Source: Neopestalotiopsis rosae
Taxonomy: Eukaryota > Ascomycota > Sordariomycetes > Amphisphaeriales > Sporocadaceae
Length of the DNA stretch: 64,000 nucleotides
NCBI GenBank assembly: GCA_023078685.1
Contig: JALGAS010000004.1
Coordinates: 6,014,001-6,078,000, forward strand
Reading direction: 5' to 3'
In this document: one piece after another, positions 21,182 to 32,315 of the stretch
Position numbering within the stretch: the first letter of the stretch is position 1
Layout: every line of letters starts with the position of its first letter
Notes under the pieces: model-generated
Seen by the model: the letters and a program-made list of their open reading frames with translations, nothing else
What the model was told of the DNA's origin: nothing
Database searches by the model: none
Translations under genes and position numbers: made by a program

Positions 21182-23194
21182 CTATCTCAAAAGTTGTGCC
21201 TCGCCATCTAGATTTCTAGCTTTCACCTTCGATGGTCCGTCAGCCATTTGCGACCATGAGCCATCTGCAGTCCATATACCGGCTTTAGTGTAATCCATGG
21301 TCGAGCTGCCTTGCATCCAAGCAAACCTAAAGTACTCATTCATATCGAGATTACTATCCCGGCTCCATATAAAGCTCTCCTCGGCATCAACGTCGCTAAA
21401 GTAGCTCCTGAATCGTTCGACATCGTTGACAAGGATACTAATGCCATCGAACTGCGGGGCTGGCGGTGACTGCCAGTTGAACGTGATTGAAGACGTCTCC
21501 GCAGCGACAGTTGCGTTCTCGGCAGAAGTTGCATTTGCAGCAAGGCTGATAGCCGGGGCAAGAATGCTCGGCAGCGGTGACCCGAGCTGTGCGTCTCCCT
21601 GGAGAGCATAGGATGTCTGCAGCACAGAGTCAAAGCCCCAACGTGCAATGCCGTTGATGAAGAGGCCGACCAGCACACCTTGATAGAGCAAAGATGGCCG
21701 CGTCTGCATGCTAGTACCTGGTAGGAGAAGCAGTGCGAGGATGTAGTGGTGAATCCGAAGGCTGAGATCCGGCAGTACCAAACAAATGATGATACCGACG
21801 ACAAACAGACAGTAGAGTTTAAGGTACTTGGTAAGGCGTGCCTCTTGCCTGAAGAACCATACCTGCGATGCTACCACGGCTGTGAGAACGATAACAATGA
21901 TTGCAAGAGCGGCCTTGGCGCCTGGTTGTTGTTCGAGGTCGTGGCCAGTCAGTCTCTGAATTGGGATAAAGTCGAATGTGTAATTTGTCAGAGCGCCGAC
22001 CCAACATGCTCCCAGCCACAGAACAGTCTTCTCTACCTGGGCCGTGCAGTCTTTCAGCGTCCTTCTAATGCCCATTTTGTCATACATGACCCAGGCGCAA
22101 AACATGGCAGGCAAAAATTTGCCTAGAATGTTTGAAAATAGCCCAGCGATGGAGCTATGCGATGGTGCATCGGAGGCCATGCCGACCTGCCAGAATATAC
22201 CAATGAAAATAGGGAAGAAGAATAGCGCTGGAGACGAGGTCACCAGTGACAGGACCGCAGTAAAGGTGACCGAGGCGGCGAGCAAGGACCATCTTACATC
22301 TTTCGTATCGCATTCAATTCCCGTCTCGAAAGTGTAGGAAAGTGGGAAGTACGAGTCGAACCCAACGCTTGAGATGCCGTTTCTCGTCGAGCTGACAAAA
22401 TCGGATTGCTGTCCAATAAGCTTGACGACGCCACATCCGCCTTTGCTATTACTGACAACACCAGCATGAACACCAGCGCCGCAAATGTAGGAGTCGCCTC
22501 GGTAGATTGCATCAGTGGTATTTGCCGAGCTCGAAGGACCTCCCACAACGAGTTGTGTGTAAACGACTTCTTGGTCGCCCACAGCTCTGGGGTTCAGAAC
22601 CTTGTAGCTTGCGCAGTTGGCAGGGCATTTGAAAGCAAAGCCTGAATCGGTGAATGGCCTGCAACTATTGCCGTCCGTTCCGCACTGGTTCCCAGAAACC
22701 CAGTATGTAGTTCCACACGCAATGTCACTGGGCGTTCCGTAGTTCGCAATCTCAGAAGCCTTCAAGCCTGAGCGCATAACCAAGCAAAATGTGAGGATCC
22801 AAATGGCCACGTAACCAATGAACAACCAAGCCCTGTGCTTTTGTTTTGGCAGATATTTGTCCAGCAGGACCAAAGGCGCTTCCTGGACCGTTGGAAACAA
22901 AGGCTTGATCTTGTAAACCTTTGGCTCTCTAGGTCCTTTAGACCACCTGACCGCGGCGATACCGAACCTGCGGACGGGATATGGAACCCATTTCCACCTC
23001 TTCCAGGCACCCTCTTCTTGCATGAAGCGCGGTGTTGGTGTCTCTTCGTCCTCGACTTCTAGGTGTCCGACTGCGTCGATGGGAGCGTCAGGGTGCGAGG
23101 ACTCAGTGTGTGATTCGGAACTGCTGCTGGCTTCGGGGCGCTCTGATTCGGTTACGACGGCAGAGGAGGTTTTCTTTGCTCGTGAATCGCTCAT
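21182..23194 (-). CDS. LCCL-domain multi-pass membrane protein
   Basis: Intronless, 670 aa, start MSDSRAKKTS. An acidic, Ser-rich cytosolic N terminus (~100 residues) includes WKWVPYPVRRF, conserved in this fungal family. One helix (~125-145) leads into an extracytoplasmic region containing an LCCL domain (about 150-300) with the cysteine-bearing stretch KCPANCASYKV and later YICGAGVHAGVV and GGCGVVKL. Eight or so helices follow, then a C-terminal lumenal domain with N-glycosylation sites (NATSAENAT) and a Trp-rich region near EYFRFAWMQGSS. This order is that of fungal LCCL proteins of unknown function, thought to act in the secretory pathway or plasma membrane. The gene is divergent from the queuine-transferase subunit gene by 1.2 kb. 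Confidence 0.9.
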   Translation of the reverse strand: MSDSRAKKTSSAVVTESERPEASSSSESHTESSHPDAPIDAVGHLEVEDEETPTPRFMQEEGAWKRWKWVPYPVRRFGIAAVRWSKGPREPKVYKIKPLFPTVQEAPLVLLDKYLPKQKHRAWLFIGYVAIWILTFCLVMRSGLKASEIANYGTPSDIACGTTYWVSGNQCGTDGNSCRPFTDSGFAFKCPANCASYKVLNPRAVGDQEVVYTQLVVGGPSSSANTTDAIYRGDSYICGAGVHAGVVSNSKGGCGVVKLIGQQSDFVSSTRNGISSVGFDSYFPLSYTFETGIECDTKDVRWSLLAASVTFTAVLSLVTSSPALFFFPIFIGIFWQVGMASDAPSHSSIAGLFSNILGKFLPAMFCAWVMYDKMGIRRTLKDCTAQVEKTVLWLGACWVGALTNYTFDFIPIQRLTGHDLEQQPGAKAALAIIVIVLTAVVASQVWFFRQEARLTKYLKLYCLFVVGIIICLVLPDLSLRIHHYILALLLLPGTSMQTRPSLLYQGVLVGLFINGIARWGFDSVLQTSYALQGDAQLGSPLPSILAPAISLAANATSAENATVAAETSSITFNWQSPPAPQFDGISILVNDVERFRSYFSDVDAEESFIWSRDSNLDMNEYFRFAWMQGSSTMDYTKAGIWTADGSWSQMADGPSKVKARNLDGEAQLLR

Positions 23195-24413
23195 GTTGAA
23201 GTTGGAGATCTAGGCTGCGCTCACCACACTGCGCAGCGAGATGCGTGAGTGCAACTAGGGATATGACAGAAATAGAATCGGTAATCGATGCTCGGACAGC
23301 CAGGAGGCAGCGCCGAGTGTCAGATGGTAATGGGCAGTTTTGGAACTGCAAAGTGTCGGTCAACGGGCAGCCGATGATGAATCGAGGCAAAAGGTTTTCG
23401 AAGAACGACAGACGATGAGTCTATCTATATCTAATCGCGTTGAGAGAATGCCAGAAACTCAGTAAGCATAGTTACGACGGCGCGATAGACCAACAGAGCC
23501 TGCTCTATTCAGTCTATTTTCTCCCGTTGAATCTCCAGTTCGAAGGTTTGAAGTAGGAAGAAGTGGATTGTTGGTCTCGACGTGCAGGACGTTTCGAGCG
23601 GACGTTTCGGGCGAGAGACATGCCCGGCGCTGACGATCGCTGGCGTCGATTGGCTGATCATGCCCCGGGCTCCCCACCACATTGGTTGGTCGATGGCGAG
23701 AAGGATGGAGATGCGCCTAACCTATCTGCTAGGCTGGCAGGCTGACCGAGCGTGCAACAATGGAGGGGTATGATTCGGCGGTGGCGACGGGTATGCTACT
23801 GAGGCCGAGGGAGTGAAAGAATTCGGGTAATCCGATAGACTTTCAGCGATTGGGTCGATACAAGAAGTGGTCGGTATGCAGACACTGAATCTTTGACCTT
23901 ATCAACACTTGAAACAATTGCGACAACAGTAGAATGTTGGAAGACGATGATGCAAATCAATCCACTACGTGACCCGGAGATCGGAACCCCCAAGGTTACG
24001 CCCTGACAGAAAGCAAAGAACCTTGGGAGACCCCCGCAGCCGACATGTCAGGGACCCCACTAAGGTGACTGTTAGCGGGCCGGCTGGCGGATGGGCGGTT
24101 TAGCGGACCCTGGCTTTACCTGCCAAACCTGCCCTCTGCCTGCAAAATTCTGTGGGTAACATTCAGGCACCTCGAGGTTAAATCCAAACAGGCTCACAGC
24201 CAGTTGAGTTGAAGCACATGCGGATAGCGACGATCCAACCCCAGGCCGTAGCTGTATCAGTTCTCTGAATAAAGTGTTGAACTGCACAACGCTTCGAAGC
24301 AGATCAAGATAGCAGAGCGAGATTGCGTCTGGCAGAGTGCTTCTGCTTTGGGGGGGGGGGTGCACTGGCCGCTCATCTGATCCGACATCAAATCTCAGCT
24401 CATCAACGGCAAT
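23195..24413. other. divergent intergenic region with a G11 tract
   Basis: 1.2 kb between divergent starts, no supported coding region. An uninterrupted run of eleven G at 24350-24360 sits 53 bp before the ATG of the next gene, probably in its 5' leader or core promoter. Confidence 0.5.
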
Positions 24414-25921
24414 ATGGGCAGCAGAGACCTGGACAACACCGATAAGATGGTGTTTAACATCGCAAAGGCTGCTGCCGATGGAGTCGCCGCCCGGCTAGGA
24501 AGTCTCAAGCTGGCCAAGTCTGCACCTCTCGAGACGCCCAACTTCATCGACATCACCTCGAGAGGCGCCATTCCTCATCTCACTACCGATGTAATGAGTA
24601 AACATGTTCAGGTACGAGGTGCATACATGGCAATCGAAGACTGTAAGTTTTCATCGTGGTGTCACCGTTCCTCAGCAAGAAAACTAACAAATCAGTCGTA
24701 GAAAAATATGTTAAGCGACCTGCCCCGGCCATCTTTTCTGCATCTGAGGGTGGCCACAGCCGGCTGCACTCGTATACCGGCTTGCCTTCCGAGATCATCA
24801 CGATCATGGGCGCCCGCAGATATCCGGCTGTTGTGGCACCCATGGGTAATGGAGCCAAACACCTCTCTATTCTTACTTCGACTGGATTTCAGAGCCTCGA
24901 GATTGAGCGCTACTGTGACAATATCTTGTCCCTCAGGCCCGACATCGTTATTCCACTGGCCGACTTGACGTTTGACAAGGGTACTAGAAGTAACAAACGT
25001 CTCCGTCGTATGCTGGAACGTACCGACGAGTGGGTTGAGGCCTTCTTCAAGACGTTGGACCCTGATACCAAGTTGACTCCACTGGGCATTCACGTCTTTG
25101 CGCCTACCCTGCCGGTAGAATATCCATTGCAATGGGAATATCTCAATCGTCTGTCGGAGGATCACGCACACAAGCTATCGGGACTTGTTGTATACGATGC
25201 CGACATATTAGCAGACCTTGGAGCCCATGGTCCTTTGGTGTCGCTACCCCGTCTTTCCATGGATTCGCCGTCGTCGCCCCACGAGATCCTCCGACAAATT
25301 CAATTGGGTATCGATATTTTTGCAATTCCCTTCATGAATGGGATTTCAGACGAGGGAATTGCCTTGAGCTTTTCGTTCCCACCACCGCTTCGGACGGGTC
25401 CTGACAATCTGCCCCTGGGTATAAACCTATGGTCTAAGGAACACCAAGTCTCGGTCACACCATTGGTAGATAACTGCAACTGTTATACTTGCACCAAGCA
25501 CCATCGTGCGTTCATTTGTCATCTCCTTGATGCGAGAGAAATGTTGTCCTGGACATTACTTCAGATTCACAACCATCACGTTCTTACCGAGTTCTTCAAG
25601 GGGGTTCGCGCGGCTATTGGCAACGGTACATTTGACGAAAAGGTTCGAGACTTTGCCCGAGTGTATGATCCCGAGTTTCCACATGGCACGGGAGAGCGCC
25701 CGCGGACCCGTGGATACCACTTCAAATCGGAAGCTTCCCAACCTAAAGCCAACGTCGCTCCTTGGCGTGCGTATGAGGATAACAATGGTGATGACCCAAC
25801 TTTGGCAAAAGAAGTCGCCGGTCTCGTTGTGACAGGAGGCACTGAAGTAGACGCTGATAGTCCACTCGTCCCATCGGCTACCGAGCTTGACAAGAGTGGC
25901 TTTGCCGAGAAAAGTTCTTGA
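24414..25921 (+). CDS. QTRT2: queuine tRNA-ribosyltransferase accessory subunit 2
   Basis: Exons 24414-24642 and 24696-25921 give 484 aa; the join restores EDFVEKYVKRPAP. The TIM-barrel TGT fold is recognisable, and the zinc site is intact: C337-x-C339-x2-C342 with His368 26 residues later, the spacing of bacterial TGT. The paralogue character fits subunit 2, which dimerises with the catalytic QTRT1 subunit; together they exchange guanine-34 for queuine in tRNAs for Asp, Asn, His and Tyr. Fungi cannot make queuine and salvage it. The C-terminal ~60 residues are hydrophilic and low-complexity. The donor is GTAAGT and the branch ACTAAC. The fungal gene is normally single-copy housekeeping. Confidence 0.9.
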
Positions 25922-27267
25922 TCGATCCAATGACCAGGTAGATGTAGCATTGATGAGTATCACTCGGGTCCATGCATGTCGCAGATCTTACCAGGCAAGC
26001 GGGCTCACGTAGCATACTTCGACAACCAAACACGTCACGCCTCGTTGCGTGTCATTGGCCAGCCTACTACTTGATGGTATCATTCGACCCAAACTGTCGG
26101 GACCTGCTCACTCATCATATCCACTCTATCCATAAACGCTTATACAGGCTCATCACGAACAGCGAAAGCTCTCAGCCTTTTGTTTCGTCTACTACAAAGG
26201 AAGGGAATGACAGTGTCTTCAAGCGCGAATGCCCCGGACTAAAGCAGCAGCGAACGCTGGCCCAAGATTGCGAAAGACATTCCCCAAAATCTCCTCGGAG
26301 ATGAGTTGCTTGGTCTGTCGGGACAATCTATGTTCCATAACACCAAGACTGCTTGTCTGTTGATGATATCCATGTTCACTTTACGCCACATCCGAATTCA
26401 GCGTGCATACTTGGCAACGCGTTGTTGCCAAGACAGCCAAGCAAATAAGTTAGCCCCGCTCGGGCAGGTACCTGAGCCCAGTCTGATACAATGAACCAAT
26501 GAAGACTGTGATCTCGAGCACGTTTCCATTCGTTGTATGTCATCTATAATTCTGGAAATGGTGTTGATCCAGGATGTGTCGGTTCAGTATGTTCACGAAC
26601 ATGAACATGTTGCTCTGGTATGCCCATTACTGACACCACCATAGTCGCGAACATCGGACGAGAGAAATGTCAATCACAAATTCATCTCGCATGCTTTCTA
26701 ATGTATTGTTATTTCATCTACTGTCAGTTGGAGAATTGAGGATGCAACAGATCATGCGCGTCTTTACCTCTTCCACCATTGTTGTTCTCTGTTGTTGCCC
26801 ATTTGGCCCCCGGCCTTGGCTGCATGTATAGCGACTTGGCACTTGGGACGATTTTCCTGGTCATCTTTGAGGCGTAAAATTGCACCGACACGTGCCTGCG
26901 AATAAGTGTTTTGATTCCTGCGTTACCTGTTCGAACTGGTTTTCCGCAGACAACAGTGGCATCGTCAGAGGATGTTGCATGAGCTGAAATAATCCAACAA
27001 AGCTAACATACGCTACGCAGTTCATTCGGTAAGAAATACGATTGGTCCCAACGGAGCGTATCGGCCCAAGTGGGCAATACATGCGTGAGCCCTGGTAACG
27101 TCCCGCGTCTCTTGCATGGTGGTGTGCTCGCTACTATATAATCAGCTGCAGAAGCTTGTCAAATTATCCTCATCTGCCCTCAAGGTTCTCTCTACTCCTA
27201 CTCATCGGGGTCGCCTGCTTGTTTTTTTGAACCAATTGTATGCTGGAATTGGCGGCCTATAGACAAG
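25922..27267. other. intergenic region upstream of alkaline phosphatase
   Basis: 1.35 kb without a supported gene. A TATA box (TATATAA, 27135-27141) lies about 127 bp before the phosphatase ATG. Other frames (for example 25972-26304) are short and featureless. Confidence 0.45.
27135..27141 (+). promoter_or_regulatory. TATA box of the alkaline phosphatase gene
   Basis: TATATAA preceded by CTAC, about 127 bp before the ATG, a usual distance for filamentous fungi. Confidence 0.5.
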
Positions 27268-29482
27268 ATGTTCAGTCGATTGAGTTCAGTAGCTGCACTG
27301 AGCTGGGCGGTTGTCGTCTCGGCACAGACATTTCAGCGTCTGGGTACATGTCCCACATTGGGTTGTGTCCTGCCTCCTGATCAGCAAGACTTCTTGCCAG
27401 GTCAATATTTTGACCTGCGTCTCGAAGTTCACGCACCCGTCAACGGCTCGGAAGCTTATAATAATGGTGTACCCGATGAGGCTTTCACTGTCACCATCAC
27501 CAAGGAAGGCAGTGACGCTCAGAGTATCACCGACTTTTTCAACGTGACCGAGCCAGAGCTTGAGAAATGGACCTTCAAGTGGTACGAAGATTTGTACGCC
27601 GAAGATGCCAAGACTCCGTCTGTCGTCAATGTGGCCTCCAAGATTTATAGGCGCATCGCCATATACCAGCCTGGCACCTACACCGTCACTCTCAACTATT
27701 ACGACGGCCAGACGACTACTGCCGAATGGGTTGTCCGCCCTCTAGCCACTACCAAGAAGGCAAAGAACGTTATTCTTTTCATTGGTAAGCAGACAAACCA
27801 GATTGGTAAAAGCCGCCTGCTAACTTGGAAAAAGGTGATGGTATGACGACCAACATGATCACTGCAGCTCGTCTTCTTGGTCACAAGAGCATCAATGGCA
27901 AATACCAGTCCACGATGCAATTGGACAAATTTCCTGTTGTCGGCCACCAGATGGTAAAGAACTCACCTATCACCCGAAAACAATAAACTTACATAGTATT
28001 AGACACACTCCATCGACAGCTTCATCACCGATAGTGCCAACTCTGCTTCGGCTCTCTACTCGGGCCACAAATCAACTGTGAATGCCATGGGGTAAGATAT
28101 TCTACAGTCCCTCCGTGTTACAATGTTGACATTTTCTAGTGTCTACGCCGATTCGTCGCCGGATCTCTACGACGATCCCAAGGTAGAGACTATTGTTGAA
28201 CTCCTCAAGAGAATCTGGGGTTCCGCTTGGGGTGCTGTATCTACGGCATTTCTCGCTGACGCTACTCCTATTGCTCTCACAGCCCACACGCGATCTCGCT
28301 ACGCCTACGGTCCATTGATTGACCAAGCTCTGAACTCCCTCACCAACTACACTTGGACAGACCACGGTGGTCCTGACGTGTATCTGGGTGGTGGCGCTGA
28401 GCAATTCTATCCTGGTTCTACATCGTATCAAGGCAAGGACTACTATGCTGCGTTTGCAGACGCCAACTACACCATCAGCCTGAACAAGACGAGCCTCGCC
28501 AGTATGCCCGACACGGAGAAACTCTTGGGAGTGTTCTGCAAGTCCACCATGCCCGTCTGGCTCGATCGTAACGTGTTTGTGGACAACCTCAAGTCCTTCA
28601 CCAACGATCCTACCGGTGCCAAGGCCCCGGCTCTCGATCTGCCAGGTCTCAAGGAGATGACTCTCAAGGCCATTGACGTTCTGCACAACCGCGGCGGCGA
28701 CAAGGGTTTCTTCCTCATGTCCGAGGCCGCTTCCATCGACAAGCAGATGCACACGCTCGACTATGACCGCGCACTGGGAGATTTGCTCGAACTCGATGAC
28801 ACCGTGCGTGCCACCGTCGAACACCTCAAGGAAATTGGCGAGCTCGAGAGCACACTCATCATTGTGACGGCTGACCACGGACACGGCTTTGATGTGTTTG
28901 GCGGTGTCGATACAAAGTACCTTGCCGAGCAGGATGAAGACCGTGACAAGCGCCGCGCGGTGGGTGTTTACCAAAACTCTGGCTTGTCCCAGTACACCGT
29001 TGAGCAGCCTGGCATCAGCTACAACACGGGCCCGAACTTTCCAGTGTAAGTATTCCCTAGTGGCAATCAACAAAGACAAAGCAAGATGTAAAGCTAACTT
29101 TTGAATCTCTAGCAACTGGGACCCGCGTTATGCCATTGCGGCGGGTATGGGCGCCAACCCCGACCACCGCGAGAGCTACCGCGTCAGCAACTCTACGCCC
29201 CGCACCCCAGCCACAAACACCAGCGGCTTTCCCTCGGACGACTACTTTGTCAACCCCAAGGATAATGTCAACGGCTTCATTGTCAATGGCACGCTTCCTA
29301 CCAACGAGGCCCAGGGTGTGCACTCGTTGACGGACGTGGCTGTTTTTGCCATGGGACCTTGCTCCGAGACTTTTGGAGGTGTCTATGGAAATATTGATGT
29401 CTTTTACAAGATGGCCAACTGTCTGGGTTTGGCAAGGCCGGACGCCAATGAGGGCGGACATGGCTGCTCGGCAAAGAAATAG
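27268..29482 (+). CDS. secreted alkaline phosphatase
   Basis: Five exons: 27268-27784, 27835-27953, 28003-28091, 28140-29045 and 29113-29482, 666 aa. A signal peptide (MFSRLSSVAALSWAVVVSAQ) is followed by a ~150-residue N-terminal domain particular to the fungal form. The catalytic core then starts at VILFIGDGM, with Asp174 as metal ligand. The nucleophile is Ser223 in ITDSANSA. Further metal ligands lie in MSEAASIDKQMH and TADHGHGFDVFGG. Many NxT/S sequons suggest glycosylation. The enzyme releases phosphate from monoesters outside the cell and is usually induced by phosphate starvation, though no regulatory site was verified here. All introns are 47-67 bp and each junction preserves the family sequence. 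The gene is convergent with the GABA-type permease. Confidence 0.93.
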
Positions 29483-29687
29483 GTTCAGCACATCATAACC
29501 TGTCGTAGTAATACAATAATCAAACAACTTGACTTAAATTTATTTCTTGGCCTTGATATAGACCAGAAGCATCATGGATCGTGGATAACATGAAAATTCT
29601 CGCTAATTTCTACATGACAATAATAGCAATAATACACAAAATCGACTTTCATTAACCTTTTTCGACAGGATGATATCCAGTAGGCTC

Positions 29688-31645
29688 TCATTTCTGGGGC
29701 AGCTGCACACCAACAACAATATTGGTCATTCGCACCTCGGGCACACGAAAGTTGTTTCGGCCGCGGGCGAAATAGTAGGCAGCACCAAACACCATCCATC
29801 CGGCCATGACAACGGACGAGTAGTTCATGGTCTCGGCCGTGACGGGCATGGCAGATGGGAATGTGCTGAAAACAATGGAAATGATCAGCCAGATCACCGA
29901 GACGACGTTGCAGACAGTGCCGAAGACGCGACCTAGGCGAAAGGGGCCATAGTCGGCGGCCGACAGCAAGCTCGGCCGCCCGTGTACCAGCATGTAGCAG
30001 ATGGGCAGCACGTAGGACAGGTACATGCCAATGACGGCCATGGCGAGAATGGCGTTGAAGGCGGTCGAGTTTCCGAGATAGATGAAGCCCAAAACCATCT
30101 GCAGAACGGTGACGACGACAATGGCTGCGGTAGGGACCTCGTTGTGGCCATCGACGACGCTGAGGGTGCGGTGGAATGGTGTCGCGGCGTCGCGGGCAAA
30201 GGCCCATACAGTGCGCGAGGTCGAGGCTACGCCGGCGACAGTAGCAGCCACGGCGGTGAGGGTGATGGTCAGGGAAAGGATCGTGGCACCGACATTGTTT
30301 TTTGTGGCGGACAGGAAGATCTTTTCAATCAGATACGTTAGTTTTGTGCCAGTGAAGAAGAAATTCCGTGACTCATCGAAGCGATGTTATGAGAGATCGA
30401 AAGCCGCTGTGTATTTTAGTACTGACCTGCATGAAAGGGAAGCCAGTGGCCGTTGTAAATAGGTCATCGATTGGTCCAGTGCTGTATAGAAGTATAATGC
30501 AGTATGCAAGACCGATCAAACCGTTGACGACTGATGATCCGACCATGGCAATTGGGACGTTTCGGCTGGCATTGGGGATTTCTTCGGCCATGTGGCAGGC
30601 GGCATCGTATCTGGACAAATAAAGTGTCAGTGAAACGCGACTTCTCGACGTGGTTGTTAATCTGTAGCATTGTACTTACCCAAGGAAAGGATATACGGCA
30701 CTCAATAGTCCGACTAGCCAAGAGACTCCATCACTCGACCATCCAGAAGAGTTCATCACCTCTGTGAAAACAAAGCTCGATGTGTTCTTGGGAGCCATTA
30801 CAGCAAGTGTAATGAAGATCGCCAAGAAACCAACAACGTGAAGAACAGCTGAATGATAGTCTTAGTAACCTTCGTCACGATTCTCGAGTGATTTGTCTTA
30901 CCAGAGAGTAGGTTCACGCTTGGCAGGAGCTTGTGGCCCCAAATGTTCATGACAGCAGCGTAAACCAGGATGAGCCAAAACACCAACATGGCTTGGTATC
31001 GCTCCGGAACGTATTCACTATTGTTCATAATGGCGAGTCCCTGGATTTGGAGAGCCGCAGCAAAGGCTGCCGACGCCGTGAGCACAATCTGGCCGCCGAT
31101 GGAGATCCATCCCGTGAACCACGCGGCGGCTGACTTGTTTGCGGAAGGGGCGAGGGCAGCGACCCAGTGGTATTGACCGCCAGCGGTAGGGTAAATCGAC
31201 GCAATCTCGCCCAGGGAGCAAGTAATGGCAATGGTACAGATGAAGGAAAGTACACTGTTGATGGTAACAAAAGCACACTCGTCAGTGACTCGGCTTACAC
31301 AAATTGGTTAAGGGGAATTGCTTAAACGTACTAGTTATAAAAGAGACAAGGAGCACCTCCATTTACAATAGCGGATCCCAGGACCGCCGAGAGAGCCTCC
31401 CAAGTAGCCATCAGACACATACAGAGTGCCATCATGGACCAAATAGAAAACTCCCTCGGCAGCTCCTGGGCATAGCCCAGCTGCTCCAGGCGTGCCGCCT
31501 CGGAACTCAATCTGTCTTGGCCGTCGAAATAGTGTCCCGAAGAGTCTTGGCGCTTCAGGTCAGCATTGTGTGGTACTTCCTTGAGTTCTGACATTGTGAA
31601 TGGATTTGATGACTCGGGAATATGGTCATTCACTGCTCGACTCAT
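29688..31645 (-). CDS. APC-family permease of the GABA/choline/amine type
   Basis: Five exons on the minus strand: 31645-31332, 31254-30902, 30848-30680, 30610-30427 and 30320-29688, 550 aa. The 77-bp first intron joins CLFYN to YVLSFICTIA, and intron 4 (donor GTCAGT, ACTAAC branch, AAAAG acceptor) joins GFPFMQ to IFLSATKN. Both junctions restore the alignment expected for fungal GABA permeases. Family stretches include SLGEIASIYPTAGGQYHW and YDAACHMAEEIPNASRNVP. Twelve helices are apparent. Members import GABA, choline, amino acids or polyamines. It starts 670 bp from, and divergent to, the copper amine oxidase gene, which suggests an amine substrate; this is inference. Simple ORF calling breaks the gene into at least four pieces. 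Confidence 0.9.
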
Positions 31646-32315
31646 TCGACCATCGTAAGATCAAGCGGATGGAAACTTATTTATGATCTCGTAAAATACA
31701 TCTCTTATTTGATAATTAATCTTCATGGTTGATTCTATATCTCTGATCTATAGATAAGCAGATACGAGCCTGCCGTCTTCTTCCATCATTATTCGTGTCT
31801 TTGTGGGGGTTACTTGACGCGCTCGAGTGCCGGCCCAGGGGTTGCGACGAGAGCGTGCCTAGTACAAGGCCATAAACCCAATGAAATCGAGATGCTATAT
31901 CGCCCTTCTTATCTAGGACAACGATAAGAACAATAAGAGTTTCATTGAATAAGTTTGCTAGTAGGGATGCAGTAATGTGGCTGCCATCATCTAGCTCGGA
32001 AGTTTCCGAGGTCATTCCTCGACTCTTCCGAGCTTCGACTATGGACGTTTCCGAGGTTTCCGAGCTGTGGCGGTTCGTCCCTCGGAACGCACTGAGGCGC
32101 CTCCATTAGGTCCCGAGTCGCTAGTGACATTCCTATGAGGTCAACTATTGGACCATCTGACCCCTCCTAAGCTGTGGCTGTGAACTCCAGAAAGTCTATG
32201 AAAAAAGAAGTTCAAGACATTTATACTTAAGCTGGACGTGAAGAATCTCAATTCGGCTCTTGAGGCTTTACTTCCATATATCCCCGCCAGCATATACACA
32301 GGCGTACAGTTCACA
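31646..32315. promoter_or_regulatory. shared divergent promoter, permease/amine oxidase
   Basis: 670 bp between two divergent ATGs. It contains four HGATAR sites for AreA/NIT2-type nitrogen regulators: TGATAA 31710-31715, AGATAA 31752-31757, a reverse-strand site in CTTATCT 31908-31914, and CGATAAG 31922-31928. It also holds a cluster of six TTCCGAG/CTCGGAA motifs at 31995-32087, one possible CreA-like GTGGGG at about 31803-31808, and a TATA-like TTATACTTAA at 32221-32230 about 90 bp before the oxidase ATG. The combination suggests nitrogen-responsive and pathway-specific co-regulation of the pair. Confidence 0.6.
31995..32087. repeat. six-copy TTCCGAG/CTCGGAA motif cluster
   Basis: Copies: CTCGGAA 31995-32001, TTCCGAG 32004-32010, TTCCGAG 32026-32032, TTCCGAG 32049-32055, TTCCGAG 32058-32064 and CTCGGAA 32081-32087. 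The first two form an inverted repeat holding CGG-N6-CCG (31997-32008), a format bound by Zn2Cys6 dimers. Copies four and five are a direct repeat with 9-bp period. They lie about 230 bp from the oxidase ATG and 350 bp from the permease ATG. I infer operator sites for a pathway-specific regulator, perhaps the one encoded at 34752-37204. Confidence 0.6.

Noticed and set aside
28102..29115. 337-codon open frame on the minus strand
   Set aside because: It is antisense to the main exon of the alkaline phosphatase, with the low-complexity Val/His composition expected of a shadow frame.
31255..31331. Shorter first intron of the GABA-type permease (38 bp, GTAAG acceptor)
   Set aside because: Too short for a fungal intron, and it inserts residues absent from the family; the 77-bp intron restores the expected alignment.
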